A DNA stretch of 42,920 nt from Bifidobacterium jacchi (lineage in GTDB: Bacteria > Actinomycetota > Actinomycetes > Actinomycetales > Bifidobacteriaceae). The notes below the pieces were generated by a model. That model was not told where the DNA came from and ran no database searches. It saw only the letters and a program-made list of their open reading frames with translations. A program made the translations under genes and the position numbers. Where the stretch lies: contig NZ_RQSP01000023.1 in the NCBI RefSeq assembly GCF_009078285.1, positions 1 through 42,920 on the forward strand, read 5' to 3'. Below are positions 1 to 7,054 of the stretch, piece by piece (within the stretch, counting starts at the first letter, position 1; every line of letters begins with the position of its first letter).

Positions 1-42
1 ATGGTTCGAACCAGGCTGAAGCCGGTTCGCAGCTGGTTCGCG

Positions 43-136
43 TGTCACGAGACGTGAAAACCGGGCAAAATCGCGTCGCGTGACAAATCAGTCTGTCACG
101 CGACGACGAAACCACCGGAAATCGCGTCGCGTGACA
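43..136. repeat. Two tandem 43-bp inverted-repeat units
   Basis: Two units at 43-85 and 94-136 (period 51) each have arms TGTCACGMGACG and CGTCGCGTGACA around a 19-base loop. The 18-mer AAATCGCGTCGCGTGACA is exact at 68-85 and 119-136. The loops are related (both contain GAAAACC- or GAAACC-like runs) but not identical. There is no U-tract, so a simple terminator is unlikely. The perfect palindrome TGGTTCGAACCA lies nearby at 3-14. Function unknown. Confidence 0.75.
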
Positions 137-270
137 GATTTTGGTGCTTGCGAAGCGGTGCTTGTCGAGATCAACGGAAGACCTTTCAGCGTTGTATTGT
201 GCCCCGCGGAGACGTGATCGTGTGCGGCGGGATGAAGTGCCTTACACTTGTGTCCAGCTCGCCCGTTTGC

Positions 271-434
271 CATTGTGCGCATGGATTGTATTTGGGAAAT
301 CGATCGTGTGCATGGAACGTATATGGGAAGACCACTACAGCCCTCTTCACGTACGTTCCATGCACACGATCGTGCTCGTATACGTTGTATACACACGAAT
401 TAGTCGTGCTTATGTCCGTCCTATGCACACGATC
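271..434. repeat. Array of about 20-bp CATGCACACGATC repeats, left copy
   Basis: Five copies of one motif. Two lie in forward sense starting near 272 and 302 (GATCGTGTGCATGGAACGTA type). Three lie in reverse sense at 352-371 (TACGTTCCATGCACACGATC), 381-400 (diverged) and 415-434. Starts of the reverse copies are 29 and 34 bases apart, leaving 9- and 14-base unrelated gaps. A second array with the same motif and spacing lies at 40432-40733. The rest of 1-564 holds no gene that I can support. Confidence 0.75.
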
Positions 435-564
435 CTTGGTAAGTGGCTCATTCTGCTCGGGCGCTGCTGCGTGCGGGTTGCTATGGGCGGGTATTGCTCC
501 TGTGACACTGTACTGGCGATGATTCTGATGAAGATGCTGATGACGGTGATGTCGGCTTATGACA

Positions 565-1527
565 TTACTGATGGGGGTGTTCGCCGCTGATGGCCTGATA
601 TCCTTCCGGCTCCAGCTGGAAGGTGGTGTGTGGCACGGATACGGGGAAATGCTGCTGTAGGCATTCCTGTAGTTGTTCGAGAATCTGTGCGCCCTGTTCC
701 ATGGTGAGACCCTTGTCCACGACGACGTGGGCCATGAGCACGGGCATTCCCGTGGAGACGGTGCTCGCGTGCAGATCGTGTACGGCGATGACATGCGGCA
801 CATGCTCCATATGCTCCCGTACCGTATCGAGATCAAGCCCCTTCGGGGTTTCCTCCAACAGCACTCGTACTGCATTGCGCAGCAGAATGAGTGCTCTCGG
901 GATCATCAGTAAGGCGATGATGCCGCCTGCAACGGCATCGAATCCGTCCCATCCTGTTGACATCATGACCAGAGCGGACACCACGACAGCCACTGATCCG
1001 AGAGCGTCATTCATCACCTCAAGGAATGCGGCTTTCATGTTCATGTTGTCAGCTCGGCGGGACGCGAGGATCGCAATGGAACCGACGTTTGCCGATAGGC
1101 CGAGAATTCCGAAAAAGAGCAGAAGCCCGAAATCCTGCACCACGTCCGAACGCCCCGCGAATAGGCGCATTCCCGCCTCGACCAGTGCGTAGATGCCGAC
1201 GAACAGCAGGACGAGTGCTCCTGCGGCGGCGGTGATCACTTCAAGTCGCGCCCAGCCCCATGTTCGGTTCTTGTTCGGCTTGCGTCGCATGAGCATTGCA
1301 GTGACGGTGGAGGCCACGAGCACCGACATGTCGGTCAGCATGTGTCCTGCATCAACAAGGAGCGCCAGCGAGCCGGTGATGATGGCACCGACGACCTCGG
1401 CGATGAACACCGTCGAAGTCAGCGTCAGCGTCAGCATCAGCCGGCGCTGGTGCGATGCGTTTGCAGCTTGATCCATTGATGAGGCGGCTGTTCCGTGCGT
1501 TTCGACGGTCCCGTGCATGTGCGGCAT
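565..1527 (-). CDS. Cation diffusion facilitator (CDF) family metal exporter
   Basis: A 320-aa protein of the CDF family: proton-coupled export of Zn2+ or similar divalent metals across the cytoplasmic membrane. A His-rich N-terminus (MPHMHG...) is followed by six hydrophobic segments. The TM2 metal motif is HMLTD (HxxxD) and the TM5 motif is EVMND followed by ALGSVAV, i.e. E/D rather than H/D. A cytoplasmic metal-binding domain with several His residues (HMEHVPHVIAVHDLHAS) fills the C-terminus. The start is set by GAAAGGAA about 10 bases upstream. The gene stands alone after the lexA terminator, and a 7-bp inverted repeat sits just upstream. Family assignment is secure; the metal is inferred only broadly. 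Confidence 0.9.
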   Translation of the reverse strand: MPHMHGTVETHGTAASSMDQAANASHQRRLMLTLTLTSTVFIAEVVGAIITGSLALLVDAGHMLTDMSVLVASTVTAMLMRRKPNKNRTWGWARLEVITAAAGALVLLFVGIYALVEAGMRLFAGRSDVVQDFGLLLFFGILGLSANVGSIAILASRRADNMNMKAAFLEVMNDALGSVAVVVSALVMMSTGWDGFDAVAGGIIALLMIPRALILLRNAVRVLLEETPKGLDLDTVREHMEHVPHVIAVHDLHASTVSTGMPVLMAHVVVDKGLTMEQGAQILEQLQECLQQHFPVSVPHTTFQLEPEGYQAISGEHPHQ

Positions 1528-1555
1528 TGCGCTCGGTTCCTTTCTCTGATGTGAT

Positions 1556-1579
1556 GCATCATCCTGTCATGCATGATGC
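1556..1579. promoter_or_regulatory. Candidate operator: inverted repeat GCATCAT-N10-ATGATGC
   Basis: A perfect 7-bp inverted repeat with a 10-base spacer lies about 30 bases upstream of the CDF exporter start. Position and symmetry fit a metal-regulator operator, but no regulator gene lies beside it, so the role is conjecture. Confidence 0.35.
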
Positions 1580-1631
1580 CCGATCGAATGAGATCGCTTC
1601 CTACAACCATTTTCAATAGCCTGAAAACAGC

Positions 1632-1659
1632 GAAAGCCCCGGTTCAATCCGGGGCTTTC
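1632..1659 (-). terminator. Rho-independent terminator of lexA
   Basis: An 11-bp perfect stem (GAAAGCCCCGG / CCGGGGCTTTC) with a 6-base loop is followed on the minus strand by GCTGTTTTC. It lies 245 bases after the lexA stop and before the CDF gene. I see no gene in 1660-1903, only this hairpin to its left. Confidence 0.75.
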
Positions 1660-1903
1660 CATGTGATTGCCACACTACCCGCAGGCTGGTCGATGCGCAA
1701 GTGCCATGCCGTGGAGGCGCGGCACGGAGGCTGTTTCACGGAGTGGTGCCGCAGGAGTCTGCAATAGAGCTTGCACCGTGCATATTCATGCCGGCAGATG
1801 CAGGCTGCTGCCAGTTTGACCTTGATTGCCCTGACGGAATGACGCGGCGCGGTTTTTACGTTGTTGACAATGCAAGGATGTCGACTGCCAAGCGGGAAGA
1901 CGC

Positions 1904-2683
1904 TCAGATCTTGCGTAGCACCGTCACGATTTTGCCCATGATCTGCGCATGCGTTCCATCGATGGGGGAGTATGCCGGATTATGGGGAATGAGCCACACG
2001 TGACCGTGATCCTTGCGGAATGTCTTGACCGTGGCCTCGCCGTCAAGTAGTGCGGCGACGATGTCGCCATTGACGGCTGAATGCTGCTCTCTGACCACGA
2101 CGAAGTCTCCATCGCAGATCGCCGCATCGACCATGGAATCACCGTGGACCTCAAGCATGAACAGATTGCCGGTGCCGGTGAGACGTTCCGGAAGACGCAT
2201 GACATCGTCGACATGCTGTTCGGCGGTAATGGGCACGCCGGCGGCAATGCGCCCCACCAGCGGGATGTCATGCGACTGCTGGATGGGATCGATGTCTGTG
2301 AACGCGGGGAACCGGATGATCACCGCCTGATTGTTCGATTCGACGATTGGCCGTCGCTCTTCGCCGACAAGCTCAATGGCGCGCCCTTTATTCGCATTCA
2401 TGCGTATAAAGCCTTTGCTGGCGAGCATCTGAAGCTGATGTTTGACGGAGGACGGGCTTTTCAGCCCGGCAGCTTCGCCGATTTCTCGAAATGACGGGGC
2501 GAATCCGCAATCGTTGATATGGGTGCGGATGGCGTCGAGGACCTGGCGTTGCCGCTCCGTGAGCGTCGATGGATCGGGCGTGACCGGTGTCTGTGCATCT
2601 ACTGCGGCAGATGCGGACCGTTGCGTTGGCGTATTGGGGAGCTCGGCATTATTCGCCATTCGCCTAGTTGAAGTCGTACTCAT
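1904..2683 (-). CDS. lexA: LexA repressor (SOS response, S24 autopeptidase)
   Basis: A 259-aa LexA. It represses SOS genes and cleaves itself when RecA filaments form on single-stranded DNA. An N-terminal winged helix domain covers about residues 54-120 (LTERQRQVLDAI, then the SPSSVKHQL recognition helix region). The cleavage site Ala-Gly is visible in GRIAAGVPI, the catalytic Ser in HGDSMVD and the Lys in ATVKTFRKD. About 50 N-terminal residues rich in N/T/A precede the usual LexA start. AAGGAG stands 7 bases before the ATG at 2683, so the longer reading to 2731 is rejected. The gene is divergent from the LysM gene, with SOS-box-like sites between them, suggesting autoregulation. Confidence 0.96.
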   Translation of the reverse strand: MSTTSTRRMANNAELPNTPTQRSASAAVDAQTPVTPDPSTLTERQRQVLDAIRTHINDCGFAPSFREIGEAAGLKSPSSVKHQLQMLASKGFIRMNANKGRAIELVGEERRPIVESNNQAVIIRFPAFTDIDPIQQSHDIPLVGRIAAGVPITAEQHVDDVMRLPERLTGTGNLFMLEVHGDSMVDAAICDGDFVVVREQHSAVNGDIVAALLDGEATVKTFRKDHGHVWLIPHNPAYSPIDGTHAQIMGKIVTVLRKI

Positions 2684-2734
2684 GTTCTGCTCCTTCTGTG
2701 ATAGTGGCAAGCATACAGGAACCGCGCACAAAAA

Positions 2735-2750
2735 TCAAACATCTGTTCGA
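2735..2750. promoter_or_regulatory. LexA box (SOS box) upstream of lexA
   Basis: TCAAACATCTGTTCGA differs at one base from the actinobacterial/Bacillus-type palindrome TCGAACNNNNGTTCGA. It lies 52 bases upstream of the lexA start, in the divergent promoter region. Confidence 0.75.
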
Positions 2751-2768
2751 CACGCCGTGTTGCCTCGA

Positions 2769-2784
2769 TCGAACGCCTGTGCAA
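2769..2784. promoter_or_regulatory. Second, weaker LexA-box-like site
   Basis: TCGAACGCCTGTGCAA keeps the left half exactly and has two changes in the right half relative to TCGAACNNNNGTTCGA. Confidence 0.4.
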
Positions 2785-2804
2785 CAATGGGAACAAGCGT
2801 GCGA

Positions 2805-2820
2805 TAGTACGCATGTTCGA
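2805..2820. promoter_or_regulatory. Third LexA-box-like site, next to the LysM gene
   Basis: TAGTACGCATGTTCGA keeps the right half exactly and has two changes in the left half. It lies just before the first possible start of the LysM gene, where it could control that gene. Confidence 0.45.
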
Positions 2821-2822
2821 GA

Positions 2823-3302
2823 ATGGTGGTTGCGATGAATGGTCAATACATGGATTCGATGTCTGCAAATGCAGTGGCCGTGATTTCCGGGCACAACTGT
2901 GCAAGTCGGAAGGGAACACGGTGGCGTGAAATGACACGGTATCAGCTGGTGACTGTGCCTCGTCATGCAATGCCGAGGGAGGGTCTTGATCGGCATCACA
3001 TGAATGGGGCCCGCATCATGACTGTGCTATGTGCGCTGGCGTTGGCACTGGTTCTCGCCGGCATTGCGATGTGGAGTAACGGAAGTGTGGCTGTGAGCTC
3101 CACGGTGAACTCCAGTGCCGGCTCCGCAGGGGCAACTACGACCTATATCGTCAGACCCGGGGACACCCTATGGGGCTATGCCAGTCAGGTGACGCCGCGT
3201 GGAGGTGATATTCGGCAGACAGTGAGCGAACTGATCGAGCTCAATGATCTGGAGACGGCATCCCTGACCGCTGGCCAGAGCATCGTGGTACCTGTGCGCT
3301 GA
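2823..3302 (+). CDS. LysM-domain membrane protein, probable SOS-induced cell-division inhibitor
   Basis: Up to 159 aa. One membrane segment (IMTVLCALALALVLAGIAMW, about residues 65-84) is followed by a short linker and a single C-terminal LysM domain (TYIVRPGDTLWGYA ... VVPVR). Its place, divergent from lexA and just before nrdR, matches mycobacterial Rv2719c, corynebacterial DivS and, in design, Bacillus YneA. Those are LexA-controlled, membrane-anchored proteins that hold back division during DNA damage. The function here is inferred from domain plan, synteny and SOS-like boxes. The start is uncertain: no good ribosome site is seen, and ATG 2835, 2970 or 3000 are alternatives. ATG 3000 would leave a compact 100-aa protein beginning shortly before the membrane segment. 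Confidence 0.8.
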   Translation: MVVAMNGQYMDSMSANAVAVISGHNCASRKGTRWREMTRYQLVTVPRHAMPREGLDRHHMNGARIMTVLCALALALVLAGIAMWSNGSVAVSSTVNSSAGSAGATTTYIVRPGDTLWGYASQVTPRGGDIRQTVSELIELNDLETASLTAGQSIVVPVR

Positions 3303-3474
3303 GTGCGTGGGTACCATATGCCGCATGTCACGCGAGGCTACGCACATTCTGGATTTCCGCGAAAGGAGCCGGCTGATGTCGCTGCATTCTGTTTCGCCAT
3401 CTCGGGTCGTTTCGTATGATGTGAGTCGAGGCGTCGGCACACGCCAATCATGGCGTGTTCGTCCCCGTACGGGT

Positions 3475-3486
3475 TATTCTAAGGAC
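3475..3486 (+). promoter_or_regulatory. -10 box TATTCT of a leaderless nrdR transcript
   Basis: TATTCT is followed by six bases and then the nrdR ATG at 3487. The transcript would start at or next to the start codon. AAGGA in the gap is too close to the ATG to serve as a ribosome site. Confidence 0.55.
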
Positions 3487-3939
3487 ATGCATTGTCCTTT
3501 TTGCCAGTACCCGGATACCAAGGTCATCGATACGCGTATCAGCGATGACGGATACTCGATTCGACGCAGACGCGTGTGTGCGAAATGTTCACGTCGATTC
3601 ACCACGGTCGAGTCGGCCATGCTGTTGGTGCTGAAACGTTCCGGCAACATCGAGCCATTCGACAGAGACAAGGTCATCAACGGCGTTCGCAAAGCCTGCC
3701 AAGGTCGTCCCATCAGGGAGGAGGATCTCAAGGCGCTCGGGCAGCGCGTAGAGGAGGATCTTCGTTCACGAGGGCTTGCCCAGGTTCGATCGGAGGATGT
3801 CGGCAAAGCGATTCTCGCACCGCTCAAGCAGCTTGATGAAGTCGCATACCTTCGCTTTGCCAGTGTGTACCAGAACTTCGAAGGTCTTGAGGACTTCCAA
3901 AGAGCCATCGACGAACTGCGCGTCGAAAAGCAGGAATGA
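3487..3939 (+). CDS. nrdR: NrdR transcriptional repressor of ribonucleotide reductase genes
   Basis: A 150-aa protein of normal length. The N-terminal zinc ribbon is formed by CPFC and CAKC (residues 3-6 and about 31-34), with the conserved RRRRVC stretch between them. The ATP-cone domain follows from about residue 49 (VLKRSGNIEPFDRDKVINGVRKAC). NrdR binds NrdR boxes before nrd operons and senses dATP/ATP. ATG 3487 gives the canonical MHCPFC start and lies 6 bases after a TATTCT box. Upstream in-frame codons are not needed. The neighbouring lexA-LysM pair matches mycobacterial gene order. Confidence 0.97.
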   Translation: MHCPFCQYPDTKVIDTRISDDGYSIRRRRVCAKCSRRFTTVESAMLLVLKRSGNIEPFDRDKVINGVRKACQGRPIREEDLKALGQRVEEDLRSRGLAQVRSEDVGKAILAPLKQLDEVAYLRFASVYQNFEGLEDFQRAIDELRVEKQE

Positions 3940-4022
3940 CCTTGTCGGTATGAGTATTGTGCAGTGTGGTGAACTCTGCATTGTGGGGCGCATCCATTGC
4001 ATACGTCATCATTCATGACATG

Positions 4023-4060
4023 AATGTGGGCCCTCCGGATTTCTCCGAAGGGCCCACATT
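4023..4060. terminator. Bidirectional hairpin between nrdR and glnA
   Basis: A 12-bp perfect stem (AATGTGGGCCCT / AGGGCCCACATT) with four more pairs inside lies between the convergent 3' ends of nrdR and glnA. There is no strong T run on either side. Confidence 0.65.
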
Positions 4061-4165
4061 GTTACACGGTTATACCTGCAACCATCCGCATCGTGCTGTG
4101 CAAGCAAGCAACGTCAAATCACTTATGTCAAGCTCTTGCACGGCACAGCGATGGACACTCGCCTA

Positions 4166-5614
4166 TCAGATGTGGTAGTACAGTTCGTACTCCAGCGGGG
4201 TCGGAGCCAGACGAGCCTGATCGATCTCGCCACGCTTGAGATCAATCCAGGTCTCGATGAGGTCCGTGGTGAACACATCGCCAGCGGTGAGGAAGTCATT
4301 GTCCTCCTCAAGGGCATCGAGAGCCTCGCCGAGCGAGCTCGGCACCTGCTTGATGTTGGCATGCTCTTCCGGAGGCAGCTCGTAGAGATCCTTGTCGACC
4401 GGTGCCGGAGGCTCGATGTGGTTCAGGATACCGTCGAGGCCGGCCATCATCTGGGCGGAGAAGGCGAGGAACGGGTTGCAGGACGGGTCCGGAGCGCGGA
4501 ACTCGATGCGCTTGGAAGCCGGGGAGGTGCCAGCCAGCGGGATACGGATGGCTGCGGAACGGTTACGAGCGGAGTAGACCAGCGAAACCGGAGCCTCGAA
4601 GCCAGGAACCAGACGATGGAAGGAGTTCAGCGACGGGTTCGTGAACGCGACCACAGCCGAAGAGTGCTTGATCAGACCGCCGATGTACCAGCGGGCGATG
4701 TCGGACAGTCCGCCATAGCCCTGCTCGTCGTAGAACAGCGGCTTGCCGTCCTTCCACAGCGACTGGTGGCAGTGCATGCCGGTGCCGTTGTCGCCTGCGA
4801 TCGGCTTCGGCATGAAGGTCACGGACTTGCCGGCAAGGGCTGCGGTCTCGTGAACGATGTACTTGTACTTCATCAGATCATCGCCGGCGTGCTGCAGCGT
4901 GTTGAATCGGTAGTTGATCTCCTGCTGGCCGGCACCCGCCACCTCATGGTGGGAGCGCTCAAGCTGCAGGCCGACCTTCTGCAGGTTGGCGACCATATCG
5001 TCGCGCAGATCCTGATTGTGATCGATCGGAGGAACCGGGAAGTAACCGCGCTTGATGCGGTTCTTGAAGCCGATGTTCGGCGTGCCGTCCTCTTCGGTGT
5101 CCACACCGGAGTTCCACGGAGCCTCGATCGAATCGACCTCATAGAAGGAACGCTGCATGGAGTTCTCGTAGCGAACCTTGTCGAAGATGAAGAACTCGGC
5201 TTCCGGAGCGAAGGATGCGGTGTCGGCGACACCGGTGGACTTCAGATACGCCTCAGCCTTGCCGGCGACCTGACGAGGGTCGCGCGAATACGGCTCATCC
5301 GTGAGCGGGTCGACGATGGAGAAGGCGACATCCAGCGTCTTGTGCTTGCGGAACGGGTCAATGAAGGCCGTGGTCACATCCGGGACCAGCTTCATGTCGG
5401 ACTCGTTGATCGCCTGGAAGCCCTGAACGGAAGAACCATCAAACGGCATGCCCTCGGTGAACGCGTTGTCCAGGAACTCGCTGACCGGCACCGTGAAGTG
5501 TTGCTGCACGCCGATCAGGTCGGTGAAGCGCACGGAGACGTATTCGACGCCTTCCTTGTTGATGAGTGCCTCGGCCTCTTCCGGCGTATGGGCGAAGATC
5601 TTGTTGCCTGCCAC
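4166..5614 (-). CDS. glnA: Glutamine synthetase type I (GSI-beta)
   Basis: A 482-aa enzyme: ATP-dependent synthesis of glutamine from glutamate and ammonia, acting as a dodecamer in the cytoplasm. Visible marks are the DGSSVQGF region, metal ligands in PEAEFFIFD, the ammonia/ATP site [12 protein letters not shown], the glutamate-binding NRSAAIRIP and [13 protein letters not shown] stretch (RIEFRAPD), and DLYELPPEE with the tyrosine that is adenylylated in GSI-beta enzymes. The GTG start at 5614 is preceded by AAAAGGAG; the open frame further upstream to 5815 is not coding. An upstream -10-like TACACT (minus strand, 5664-5659) may be the promoter. Confidence 0.97.
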   Translation of the reverse strand: MAGNKIFAHTPEEAEALINKEGVEYVSVRFTDLIGVQQHFTVPVSEFLDNAFTEGMPFDGSSVQGFQAINESDMKLVPDVTTAFIDPFRKHKTLDVAFSIVDPLTDEPYSRDPRQVAGKAEAYLKSTGVADTASFAPEAEFFIFDKVRYENSMQRSFYEVDSIEAPWNSGVDTEEDGTPNIGFKNRIKRGYFPVPPIDHNQDLRDDMVANLQKVGLQLERSHHEVAGAGQQEINYRFNTLQHAGDDLMKYKYIVHETAALAGKSVTFMPKPIAGDNGTGMHCHQSLWKDGKPLFYDEQGYGGLSDIARWYIGGLIKHSSAVVAFTNPSLNSFHRLVPGFEAPVSLVYSARNRSAAIRIPLAGTSPASKRIEFRAPDPSCNPFLAFSAQMMAGLDGILNHIEPPAPVDKDLYELPPEEHANIKQVPSSLGEALDALEEDNDFLTAGDVFTTDLIETWIDLKRGEIDQARLAPTPLEYELYYHI

Positions 5615-5876
5615 GATTGCTCCTTTTCGAGTTTTGGCTAGAAAACTTACAAGCTCATAGTGTATGGATGCGGATTTCGCAACCTCGCCACTTCGGTTAC
5701 GAATATGTTTCCAAATCGGCAATGGCATGTTTACCGGCGATGGAACGCCGATGCACATCGATACACGCTGAACGAGTGTCGCCTGCCATGTGCAGCGCCA
5801 GCCGGTCACATTCATCCCCCCCGACGTATCGGCGCCGCATGCATATGGCAGTCATGGCAATCACATGGCACACTGA

Positions 5877-5953
5877 CATGTAAATGGCCGGTGTTCCATG
5901 TAAATGGCCGGTGTTCGCGGTCAAAAACACCGCGAACACCGGCCATTTACATG
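5877..5953. repeat. Repeat cluster: two direct copies and one inverted copy forming a 25-bp perfect hairpin
   Basis: CATGTAAATGGCCGGTGTTC occurs at 5877-5896 and again at 5897-5916. The second copy is extended to 25 bp (5897-5921) and is perfectly inverted at 5929-5953, with a 7-base loop CAAAAAC. It lies between glnA and the DUF4191 gene, 87 bases after the stop of the latter. There is no T run outside the stem, and the extra direct copy is not needed for termination. The remaining intergenic DNA (5615-6039) shows no gene. Confidence 0.8.
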
Positions 5954-6039
5954 CCTACTATCGTGTGTGCCGCTCGCTGCTCAGCAGATGGACAAGACAA
6001 CTGCATTGCCGGACAGATGAGCAGCGAGTCGGCAAGCGA

Positions 6040-6873
6040 TCACCTGCCGCGCAGCGCGCGTCGACTCACACGCTGACGTCGCATCGGATCGATGCCCTTG
6101 GGAATACCGTATCCGGATTTGCTCTGCAGCGTGTTCAGACGCTCGTTGAGCGTCGCAAGTTCGGTCTTGGTCAGCACGAAACGGCTGCGGGAATGCAGCT
6201 TCTTCATGATCGGGTTCTTGTGCGAAGTGGGACGATACGCCTTCTTCTTCATCACCGTCTTGCGCAGATCACGAAGACGAACCTGCTCCGGACCGTTGCC
6301 GACGCAGATGCGATAGACGGGAATGGAGGAGCCGGCGGTCACCGACTTGATGCTGCGCTCCTGATTGTCCATCGCCTTGCTCACACGGGCGTAGTTGCCC
6401 TCGCCGAGCAGATAGATGCCGTTGTAACCGGTGCCTCGCCATACGGCATCCTTGGTCTTCGGATCCACCCAGATCGGCTGTTCGGGGAACTGGTATCCGG
6501 CCTTGCTGATACCGCGGATCACGGCGATGGCCGCGCCGCTGCGACCTTCCATCTTGCGATAGCCCACCGCATCGGCGCGGCGGGTGAGCACGACCACGGA
6601 CAGGAGCAGGCCGACCATGATGGCGAGGATCATGAGCATGACCCAGCTGACCGGGGACCAGTGCAGCAGCAGACCGAGTACGACGAACAGCACCACCGGC
6701 CCGAGGAAGGTCGCAGCCATGATCGCAGGCAGCGCCTTGTCGTCGGCATGAGTGAACTTGTAGACCTCAATGACCTGCTTGATCGTGCTTTTCTTCTTCT
6801 TGGCCGCCTTCTTGGCCGCCTTTTCGGCCTTACGCGCGGCCTTGGCCTCCAGCTTATCGTCGTTCTGTGCCAT
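6040..6873 (-). CDS. DUF4191 domain membrane protein
   Basis: A 277-aa protein matching the actinobacterial DUF4191 family, function unknown. The N-terminus is very rich in Lys/Ala (about residues 7-29). Two adjacent membrane segments follow (about residues 50-95), then the conserved soluble part (GRSGAAIAVI, AVWRGTGYNGIYLLGEG, RICVGNGPEQVRL) and a basic C-terminus (RRQRVSRRALRGR). GAGGAG precedes the ATG. It sits on the same strand as, but is separated from, the flavoenzyme upstream (stop of that gene at 7055). No reaction can be assigned. Confidence 0.88.
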   Translation of the reverse strand: MAQNDDKLEAKAARKAEKAAKKAAKKKKSTIKQVIEVYKFTHADDKALPAIMAATFLGPVVLFVVLGLLLHWSPVSWVMLMILAIMVGLLLSVVVLTRRADAVGYRKMEGRSGAAIAVIRGISKAGYQFPEQPIWVDPKTKDAVWRGTGYNGIYLLGEGNYARVSKAMDNQERSIKSVTAGSSIPVYRICVGNGPEQVRLRDLRKTVMKKKAYRPTSHKNPIMKKLHSRSRFVLTKTELATLNERLNTLQSKSGYGIPKGIDPMRRQRVSRRALRGR

Positions 6874-7054
6874 CGACTCCTCGCTTCACTTGTAAACGGA
6901 AACACACTAGCCGACCAGTCTAGCAGTAGTCCCGCCCCAAAACATGAGTCAACGCGTCAGTCACACGGCGAACCACACGGCAAGTCGCGCAACAGGTCGC
7001 GCAATAAGGCGCATACGCAAGGTGCATGCGCCCAATCACGTATCCGCCATGCGC

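Noticed and set aside
4136-5641. A 501-codon open frame on the plus strand across glnA
   Set aside because: It lies wholly opposite the clear glutamine synthetase gene and has no family features.
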